The notes under the pieces are model-generated. The model was not told the DNA's origin and did no database searches. It was given only the letters and a program-made list of their open reading frames with translations. A stretch of 21,779 nucleotides of DNA from a virus. The DNA is taken from positions 1-21,779 of IMG/VR virus record IMGVR_UViG_3300032304_000354, one strand, 5' to 3'. Of the stretch, positions 16,753 to 21,779 are shown one piece after another (the stretch's first letter is position 1; each line of letters starts with the position of its first letter). A program made the position numbers and the translations under genes.

Positions 16753-16942
16753 CGTTTCTATACCTCTTAGGTAGCTTGTAAGTTTTATCCCAAGTCTCCT
16801 GTGGGATTTCTATAGACGAAAACTTGTGGTCACATTCCCTGCACGCACGTTGGCGTTGCACAAAGTCAAACGTATTGGTTATGTCTCTGTACTTGCGCGT
16901 GTCTGTAACTTTAGTCGGACTATCGCACAATGGGCACCACAT
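16745..16942 (-). CDS. stand-alone zinc-ribbon protein resembling the NrdR N-terminal domain
   Basis: A 65-residue protein with MWCPLCDSPTKVTDTRKY near the start and RQRACRECDHKFSSIEI at residues 30-46: two CxxC pairs 27 residues apart and the D-[ST]-R...R-x-R-x-C-x-x-C-x-x-x-F-x-[ST]-x-E pattern of the DNA-binding ribbon of the ribonucleotide-reductase repressor NrdR. NrdR is about 150 residues and carries an ATP-cone, which is absent here, so this is a ribbon-only protein, likely a DNA-binding or transcription factor of the phage. An AGAGGAAAAAG Shine-Dalgarno region precedes the ATG. It overlaps the upstream 59-residue zinc-ribbon gene by 23 bases and the downstream small gene by eight. 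Confidence 0.75.
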   Translation of the reverse strand: MWCPLCDSPTKVTDTRKYRDITNTFDFVQRQRACRECDHKFSSIEIPQETWDKTYKLPKRYRNDG

Positions 16943-17099
16943 TCTTTTTCCTCTCTTCTATTCTTGCTAGACATCCTTTGCAGACCCAGCGTGGACTGCC
17001 CTTTGTTGGCTTGTACCCACCACCTTCTAGCGGCTTGAACATGTTGCAGTGAGCGCAGTATTTACGGTCGTAGTTCATGCGTTTACGCCACAGACTCAT
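16920..17099 (-). CDS. small zinc-ribbon protein (59 residues)
   Basis: A short reading frame from ATG at 17099 to TAG at 16922-16920, beginning MSLWRKRMNYDRKYCAHC. It has two CxxC pairs, Cys15-x2-Cys18 and Cys40-x2-Cys43, separated by a Gly/Lys-rich loop, and a basic C-terminal helix (ARIEERKK). This is a zinc-ribbon/knuckle layout, probably nucleic-acid binding. The ATG overlaps the stop of the SDR gene (ATGA at 17099-17096), so it is coupled directly to the sugar genes. No specific family is recognised; it could be a small transcription factor or recombination accessory protein. Confidence 0.65.
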   Translation of the reverse strand: MSLWRKRMNYDRKYCAHCNMFKPLEGGGYKPTKGSPRWVCKGCLARIEERKKNVVPIVR

Positions 17100-18007
17100 T
17101 CAAGTATTTCATCCGCAGCCAAGAAAATGTTTTCAATAGAAGATAATTCAGGTCTGTACCCAAGAGCATACGCCGCACTATTGACTGAATAATATTTCTC
17201 CTTCACGCCCGTAGCTGGCAGACCTACCGGCACACCAGTAGTCTCATACTCTAGCTTGTATCTCTGTGCCATAGCAGTTAGTAGGCTGTCTTTAGATACA
17301 GGCTGGCGGCTGTACATATCTACAGCAGTATTCATCTTGTCGTGCTTCATCAATACGTTAATCATTTGATGAAAGTCTCTTGGGCCAACATAGTCACGCA
17401 CGATAGGAGTACGGTCTACTTTGTATACAGTCTTCTCTTTGATGGCGCGGATCATGTCTGTGATCATGAACCTATAGTTAATGTTTATGTTAGTGCTGAA
17501 GTAATTGAACACTCGAAGGTCAAAGATATTGCGCTCGGTAATCCTGTGCTGGACTTCTGCCATTGCCTTGGCGTACCCGTAGTAATGTTTGGGCTGAAGG
17601 TTATTGAGAGGGAATGACGATACTTTGTCGATGTCTGCTGGTGTGTTGAAGTTGTCGCCAAAGACTGCGCCGCTAGAGATGAAGATGTATTTGCATTCAC
17701 GGTTGTTTGCTATGTAATCTAATGCCATTTGATCAAATATTTTAGTAATACTGAAAATCTGTTCACCTAAACTAATGACTTTCTCAGGACTGCCTGCGCC
17801 TACAAAGTTGATGATGACGTCTATGTCGCGGGTATGTCTGAATTCAAAGTAACTATTAGAAGTGTAGTTGTGAAAATTGTTTTCCATCATCCACAAAGTT
17901 ACGCCGCTGACGTTTCGTGAATACAGCGACAGATTATGCTCGTCGTTAAAAGACAGGATCAAATCTTTAGCTATGGCGCTAGTTGCACCCATTATGGCTA
18001 TCTTCAT
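17096..18007 (-). CDS. NAD(P)-dependent sugar reductase/epimerase, extended SDR family (YerF-like role proposed)
   Basis: A 303-residue protein with a Rossmann start MKIAIMGATSAIAKDL (the nucleotide-binding loop is G-A-T-S-A-I-A, with the last Gly replaced by Ala), an IINFVGAG strand, FISSGAVFG with the catalytic Ser at about 112, and Tyr143-x3-Lys147 (YGYAK). This is the active-site set of nucleotide-sugar epimerases, dehydratases and ketoreductases. Coupled (ATGA) to the C-terminal ThDP gene, it would most simply reduce the keto group of the branched sugar, as YerF does in yersiniose synthesis. The reaction is inferred from context; an abequose-synthase-like 4-keto reduction or an epimerisation is also possible. 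The N-terminal part of the gene is notably AT-rich (16 G/C of 60 at 17701-17760). Confidence 0.75.
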   Translation of the reverse strand: MKIAIMGATSAIAKDLILSFNDEHNLSLYSRNVSGVTLWMMENNFHNYTSNSYFEFRHTRDIDVIINFVGAGSPEKVISLGEQIFSITKIFDQMALDYIANNRECKYIFISSGAVFGDNFNTPADIDKVSSFPLNNLQPKHYYGYAKAMAEVQHRITERNIFDLRVFNYFSTNININYRFMITDMIRAIKEKTVYKVDRTPIVRDYVGPRDFHQMINVLMKHDKMNTAVDMYSRQPVSKDSLLTAMAQRYKLEYETTGVPVGLPATGVKEKYYSVNSAAYALGYRPELSSIENIFLAADEILE

Positions 18008-18735
18008 AGTTTTATCACCATTTCTTGTTGGAGTTCCTCATCAGATAGGAATGGAGTCATGTCATGCAGAGGTGCTTGCTTGCCGTCTTTGAACGATTGT
18101 GATGGCAGGACTTGCTGGTCTGGTGTGCAAATGCAATCAAACAAAACAGTATCAAATGTAGACAGAGAAAGTTTAAAGTGTATAGGTAGACTTTCAATAT
18201 GTTTGATTTTTACGTATGCCATATCAAATGTTACTGCTATGTTTATCATGTGAGGGAACCATACGCCTGTGTCTGGACTGGTGCCGTGTACTCTGCCTTC
18301 GTAGAACTTAGACTGCGTGTTCTTGATGCTGAGATAACCGGAGTTGTTTATAACAATAATTTTGATAGGCAGTTTGTGTTCACGGATAACAGCAAGCTCT
18401 TGCAGGTTGGACATGAAGCTGCCGTCACCCACAATACAGATAACTTGTTTAGCTCCAGCTTTAGCTACGCCTATAGCAGCAGGTAGTGCCCATCCCATGT
18501 CACCCTGAGACTGGCTCATGACTAACCGCTGTGTACCTTTAAACTTGTACGCCTGCGGGACTGTGTAGAAAGCTGTGCCAGCGTCGCACATAATCACAGC
18601 ATCATCTTGGCTGTACTTGCTTATGTTATCTAGCACCGCATAGATATCCAGACCATTGTCGTCCGGCAGGTATTCCCGCTGAGACCACTTCTGTTTCCAG
18701 TGGGTACACTTTTCTACCCATTCTTTTGCGTTCAT
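18004..18735 (-). CDS. ThDP-binding (PP-domain) subunit of a split acetolactate-synthase/YerE-like enzyme
   Basis: A 243-residue protein equal to the C-terminal third of acetolactate-synthase-type enzymes. After a short helical lead come DAGTAFYTVPQAYKF, SQSQGDMGWALPAAIGVAKA, and the thiamine-diphosphate/Mg motif Gly103-Asp104-Gly105-Ser-Phe-x2-Asn, with Asn130-Asn131 completing the GDG-x24-NN signature. It lacks the PYR and middle domains, which are encoded by the gene just upstream; start and stop overlap as ATGA (18735-18732). Together the two products give about 580 residues, the size of single-chain YerE or acetolactate synthase, so I read them as two subunits of one enzyme. The C-terminal 60 residues are less conserved in appearance. 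The stop overlaps the SDR start (ATGA). Confidence 0.85.
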   Translation of the reverse strand: MNAKEWVEKCTHWKQKWSQREYLPDDNGLDIYAVLDNISKYSQDDAVIMCDAGTAFYTVPQAYKFKGTQRLVMSQSQGDMGWALPAAIGVAKAGAKQVICIVGDGSFMSNLQELAVIREHKLPIKIIVINNSGYLSIKNTQSKFYEGRVHGTSPDTGVWFPHMINIAVTFDMAYVKIKHIESLPIHFKLSLSTFDTVLFDCICTPDQQVLPSQSFKDGKQAPLHDMTPFLSDEELQQEMVIKL

Positions 18736-19745
18736 AACATAGCTCCAAAGAATTGATCCAGTGGTACTTTTACTTTTTCATCTATGCGAATGATGTCTTT
18801 GTTAAGTTCATCCTGATCTATGTCCACATAAATCTTGTAGCTGTGCGGGCTGAACTGTTTAGGGTCATATCCCACAACTGGCGCACCTAAAGATGTGCCG
18901 AGAATAAGCAACATGCCTGCGTTTTGCATAACAAAGTTTCCAGTACGGTTGCCGCGAACTCCAACAGTTCCCATGTTTAGCGGGTGATCAAACGGTGCAT
19001 AGTCCTGCGCTCCGTAAGTAGTGACGAACGGCAGATTGTACTTCTCCACAAAATTCATAAATCCAGTTACACATCCTGACTGACGAATACCTACGCCAGC
19101 TAAAACTACTGGGCGGTAACCGGCATACAAAAGGGAAGTAAGTTTAAAGTGGTCAAAGATAGCTTTTGTAGGTTTGGTAGAAACGTATTCTAAAGACGTA
19201 TGTTCTGGCATCTGTGCTGCCTGTATGTTGCTAGGCACATCCACCCATACTGGCCCTGGTCTGCCGCGTGTGGCGTGGTCTACAGCCATGTGCATTGCGT
19301 ACTCCACGTTTGCTGGGTCGGTAATAAATGCAGCAAGCTTGGTCATGGACGCAACTGTATTCACAATGTCATGCTCTTGCGCGCCGTAGTGTCTAACTTT
19401 GACGTCTTTAAAAGTTCTTAACCAATGAGCTGTGTTATCAGCGCGCACGTTGCCTGACAGGAATAGGACTGGCACACCATCCTGCCAAGCGTTCAGCACA
19501 CTGGTCACGCAGTTAGTCCCACCGCAGCCTGTGGTGGGGTTCACCACAGACAATCTGCCTGTGTACTTGGATTCCCCTATGGCTGCATGCCCAGCGCCCT
19601 GCTCGTGGTGGTAGCAGATGTATTCAATCCCACGGTGTTTGATGAAGCCATCATTTAACCCTGCTGCGCCACCGCCCATCAGGCCATGAACTCTGTTGAC
19701 TCCTATCTCCCACAGGTAGTCTGCTATCCAGTCAGCTACTCTCAT
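18732..19745 (-). CDS. PYR + FAD-type middle-domain subunit of a split acetolactate-synthase/YerE-like enzyme
   Basis: A 337-residue protein starting at the ATG at 19745, whose first base overlaps the stop of the upstream dehydrase gene (TGATG). It begins MRVADWIADYLWEIGVNRVH, continues with GLMGGGAAGLNDGF, and has the catalytic Glu48 in HHEQGAGHAAIGES, which activates the thiazolium ring of ThDP bound by the partner subunit. NPTTGCGGTNCVTSVLNAW and GVPVLFLSGN follow as in the PYR domain. Residues about 180-330 fit the middle (TH3, nucleotide-binding) domain, ending in KIYVDIDQDELNK, the usual end of that domain in acetolactate synthase. There is no PP domain. In the YerE reaction a two-carbon acetyl unit from pyruvate is added to C4 of CDP-3,6-dideoxy-4-keto-glucose; here that substrate is inferred from neighbours. 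The open frame continues to 19967 but that part lies inside the dehydrase gene. Confidence 0.85.
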   Translation of the reverse strand: MRVADWIADYLWEIGVNRVHGLMGGGAAGLNDGFIKHRGIEYICYHHEQGAGHAAIGESKYTGRLSVVNPTTGCGGTNCVTSVLNAWQDGVPVLFLSGNVRADNTAHWLRTFKDVKVRHYGAQEHDIVNTVASMTKLAAFITDPANVEYAMHMAVDHATRGRPGPVWVDVPSNIQAAQMPEHTSLEYVSTKPTKAIFDHFKLTSLLYAGYRPVVLAGVGIRQSGCVTGFMNFVEKYNLPFVTTYGAQDYAPFDHPLNMGTVGVRGNRTGNFVMQNAGMLLILGTSLGAPVVGYDPKQFSPHSYKIYVDIDQDELNKDIIRIDEKVKVPLDQFFGAML

Positions 19746-20977
19746 CAGTAATCCTTTATAAACTTGTTGATGGTGTCTGCCACGTAGGTCAGCATCTCGC
19801 GGGTTAGAGCAGGCTGCACACCTACCCAGAACGTGTTGTTCATAACCTCGTCTGTCTTCTCTAGGCTGCCGTGGATGCGGTAGTTCTGACCCTTCATGAA
19901 CGGCTGCTTGGTAGCGTTGCCAGCAAAGACTAGCCGCGTTCCAATCTGGTGTTCGTTCAAATACCAAGTCAGTTCATCCCGCTTGAACTTGGCTCGCGGA
20001 GATACAGTGATAGGGAATCCAAACCACGAAGGCCACGCATCAGGATAGATAGTAGGCAGCCACAAATCCTGTTGATCTATCAGAGCTGATTGCAGGAACT
20101 TGTAGTTGTCCCTGCGCATCTGAACAAACCTGTCTAGTTGTTCTAACTGTCCCCAACCGCAGGCTGCCTGCATCTCTGTGATCTTCAGGTTGTAGCCTAC
20201 GTGCGTAAAGACGTACTTGTGATCGTACCCGTCTGGCAGGTCTTCAAACTTCTGGCAGAACCGCTGCTTGCAGGTGTTGTCCTTGCCAGGCTCGCACCAG
20301 CAGTCACGACCCCAGTCACGGAATGATTCGACTAGTCTAGTCAGCTTGGTGTTGTTGACTATCACCGCACCACCTTCGCCCATTGTGATGTGATGTGCTG
20401 GGAAGAATGACAGCGTAGCCAAGTCACCGAATGTACCTACCTTCTGGTTCTTCCACTCTGCACCTAGCGCGTCGCAGCAGTCTTCTATCAGCCACAGGTT
20501 GTACTTCTTAGCCACCTCTACCACTGCATCTACATTGAACGGATTGCCAAGCGTGTGCGCTAGGAAGATAGCCTTAGTTTTGTTAGAGATGGCGTTCTCT
20601 AGTTCTCTTGTGCAGATGTTCAGCGTCCAGTTAACGTCTAGAAATACTGGCACAGCTCCAAACTGGATAATCGGGTTGATCGTAGTAGGGAACCCGCAGG
20701 CAACAGAGATAACCTCGTCACCCTTCTTTATAGCCCTGTCCCCTAACTTCGGGGAGGTCAGAGCTGAGAAAGCAACGAGATTAGCAGAGCTGCCTGAGTT
20801 GACTGTGCGCACGGCCTTGCACCCAAGATACTTGGTCAGGCCATCCTCGAACCAGCGGTTGTACTGACCCGCAGTAAGCCAGCCCTTATCCACCGCATCG
20901 TGCATGTAGTCCTTCTCACGATCCCCTATCACTTGCCCGGAGGCAGGGATAAAGGTTTCTCCGGGGATAAAACTCAT
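19745..20977 (-). CDS. rfbH: CDP-4-keto-6-deoxy-D-glucose-3-dehydrase (E1, RfbH/DdhC type)
   Basis: A 410-residue PLP enzyme of the DegT/DnrJ/EryC1 fold. With its reductase E3 it removes the C3 hydroxyl of CDP-4-keto-6-deoxyglucose, the entry to 3,6-dideoxyhexoses. The motif FFPAHHITMGEGGAV carries His195 where aminotransferases have the PLP-binding Lys, which is diagnostic of the dehydrases. Cys168, Cys226, Cys228 and Cys236 match the E1 [2Fe-2S] motif C-X57-C-X1-C-X7-C exactly, and DWGRDCWCEPG and GYDHKYVFTHVGYNLKITEM are also typical. This separates it from ColD, which lacks the cluster. The start overlaps the glycosyltransferase stop (ATGA). No E3 (ferredoxin-type reductase) gene is in the window. 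GC content looks higher than in the SDR gene (30 of 60 at 20161-20220). Confidence 0.92.
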   Translation of the reverse strand: MSFIPGETFIPASGQVIGDREKDYMHDAVDKGWLTAGQYNRWFEDGLTKYLGCKAVRTVNSGSSANLVAFSALTSPKLGDRAIKKGDEVISVACGFPTTINPIIQFGAVPVFLDVNWTLNICTRELENAISNKTKAIFLAHTLGNPFNVDAVVEVAKKYNLWLIEDCCDALGAEWKNQKVGTFGDLATLSFFPAHHITMGEGGAVIVNNTKLTRLVESFRDWGRDCWCEPGKDNTCKQRFCQKFEDLPDGYDHKYVFTHVGYNLKITEMQAACGWGQLEQLDRFVQMRRDNYKFLQSALIDQQDLWLPTIYPDAWPSWFGFPITVSPRAKFKRDELTWYLNEHQIGTRLVFAGNATKQPFMKGQNYRIHGSLEKTDEVMNNTFWVGVQPALTREMLTYVADTINKFIKDY

Positions 20978-21756
20978 ACTGGTGTGCCTTGTGGAGCTTG
21001 CTGTTGCACGAACTGTTCAGGCTGCGGAGTCAGGATGCCGTCGAACATGTGTGTACCAATATGTGCAAGCTTTGCCCATGGTGCTGCCCATACAGTACCG
21101 CCGCACTTCTCACGCCATTCCTTGCAGAAGTGGTAGTCCTCGGACAGCAGACGCTCACCCAGTGGCTCGATGCTGGTAGCAAAGAATTCGGAGATACGCT
21201 CCTTACCGATGTTGCCACCTAGATCGTGCGTGTCGTTGATGTAGCTAGGTACGTGATCCTTTAGCTGTTCAAACACTTCGCGCTTGATTAACATGAATCC
21301 TGTGCCGCCATTCCAGATCTCAACTGGCGAGTTCACATCGACTTGAACTTGTTCGGCGTAGTTCATAAGGTTCACCACAAATGAGCCGGAGAAATGACGG
21401 AGCTGGTCTGGTGGTACACCTGCTACTGCTGCCCTATGAATCTGTTCCCAGTTCAATTCTTTCTTTGGATAAATGCCGCAGATGATTGGCTTGTCTGCCA
21501 GCATCATTGGAAGAACATCGGCTGGGTTAAAGCGAATGTCTGCATCAATAAACATCAGGTGTGTGTGGTCTGTCTTTAAGAAGCCATGTGCCAAGGCATT
21601 ACGTGCGCGCTGGATCAAGGACTCGTTAAACAAGAAACTGACAGCAGTATCAATTTTGTTTTGCTGCAACTGTGTTTGCAAAGTCATGAGTGCTTGTGTG
21701 TAATAGCCGTAGCACAGGCCGCCGTACATAGGTGTTGCGATAAACAGTTTTGCCAT
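20974..21756 (-). CDS. phage-type glycosyltransferase (GT-A fold, GT2-like)
   Basis: A 260-residue protein that probably transfers an activated sugar to an acceptor. It begins MAKLFIATPMYGG, followed by SFLFNESLIQRARNALAHGF and the GT-A nucleotide-sugar/metal motif FIDADIRF (Asp71-x-Asp73). GGTGFMLIKREVFEQL and LSEDYHFCKEW, the expected acceptor-side and base motifs, come later. No signal peptide or membrane segment is visible, so it should be cytoplasmic. An AGGA Shine-Dalgarno site lies about nine bases upstream of the ATG. It is the first visible gene of the minus-strand operon and is coupled (ATGA) to the E1 gene, so it may use the sugar made by the operon; acceptor (host LPS, virion protein, DNA) and donor are not readable from sequence. 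About 20 bases remain upstream to the window edge, with no visible promoter. Confidence 0.82.
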   Translation of the reverse strand: MAKLFIATPMYGGLCYGYYTQALMTLQTQLQQNKIDTAVSFLFNESLIQRARNALAHGFLKTDHTHLMFIDADIRFNPADVLPMMLADKPIICGIYPKKELNWEQIHRAAVAGVPPDQLRHFSGSFVVNLMNYAEQVQVDVNSPVEIWNGGTGFMLIKREVFEQLKDHVPSYINDTHDLGGNIGKERISEFFATSIEPLGERLLSEDYHFCKEWREKCGGTVWAAPWAKLAHIGTHMFDGILTPQPEQFVQQQAPQGTPV

Positions 21757-21779
21757 TTTTATTTTCCTAGAAATTAAAG

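Noticed and set aside
16745-16942. Calling the zinc-ribbon gene a full NrdR repressor
   Set aside because: Only the ribbon is present; the ATP-cone that defines NrdR control is missing.
18004-19745. Reading the two ThDP genes as a pseudogene or as housekeeping acetolactate synthase
   Set aside because: Both halves keep full motifs with a clean ATGA junction, and the neighbours are CDP-sugar enzymes rather than branched-chain amino acid genes.
19746-19967. Upstream extension of the ThDP N-terminal frame, adding 74 residues
   Set aside because: This part lies inside the E1 dehydrase C-terminus, looks unlike any ThDP enzyme, and the ATG at 19745 gives the normal family start with a TGATG junction.
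20499-20867. 122-residue open frame on the plus strand inside the dehydrase gene
   Set aside because: Antisense to a strongly conserved enzyme with all motifs intact; no ribosome site and no recognisable protein.
19745-20977. A sugar aminotransferase (ordinary DegT family) or ColD
   Set aside because: The PLP lysine is replaced by His195, which excludes an aminotransferase, and the complete [2Fe-2S] cysteine motif points to E1 rather than ColD.

Overview
The window reads as part of the genome of an uncultured tailed double-stranded DNA phage of a Gram-negative bacterium. The probable morphology is short-tailed (podovirus-like): a beta-propeller tail-hub/nozzle-like protein is followed by a run of very large, helical, Gln/Ala/Gly-rich proteins of the kind ejected with the DNA, one of them carrying a lytic transglycosylase domain, and no tape-measure or sheath protein is recognisable. 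Host and exact taxonomy cannot be read from the sequence. There are no rRNA, tRNA, CRISPR or insertion-sequence signals, and no gene-free stretch longer than a few tens of bases.

Plus strand, 1-16310, is a tightly packed late block. In order it holds a small membrane protein, a holin of the three-TM type, a T4-type (GH24) lysozyme, a 712-residue tail-hub-like protein, a 104-residue small protein, a 1187-residue coiled-coil virion protein, a GNAT-like protein, a 369-residue Gln-rich virion protein, a 657-residue protein with an SLT/GH23 domain, and an 1834-residue polyvalent virion protein with a HEILHH metallopeptidase motif and an LPD38-like C-terminal half. Genes abut or overlap (TAATG, ATGA), so one late transcript is likely.

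Minus strand, 21756 down to 16296, is a second tightly coupled block of nine genes, each overlapping the next. Read in its own direction it encodes a phage-type glycosyltransferase; a CDP-4-keto-6-deoxyglucose-3-dehydrase (E1/RfbH type, with His for the PLP lysine and the complete C-X57-C-X1-C-X7-C iron-sulfur motif); a thiamine-diphosphate enzyme of the acetolactate-synthase/YerE type split into two genes at a domain boundary; an SDR reductase/epimerase; two small zinc-ribbon proteins (one NrdR-ribbon-like); a 59-residue unknown; and an HNH nuclease of the DUF968/Ref-like type. Two of the small genes (16920-17099 and 16573-16752) are only 59 residues long. The two blocks converge and their last coding sequences overlap by 15 bp.

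The main candidate for something new is the sugar block. E1 + YerE-like ThDP enzyme + SDR are the late steps expected for a CDP-linked 3,6-dideoxy, two-carbon-branched sugar (yersiniose-type), here in a phage, with the ThDP enzyme encoded as two subunits and a glycosyltransferase gene translationally coupled in front. The early steps (cytidylyltransferase, 4,6-dehydratase) and the E3 reductase are not in the window; they may lie beyond the right edge or be supplied by the host.
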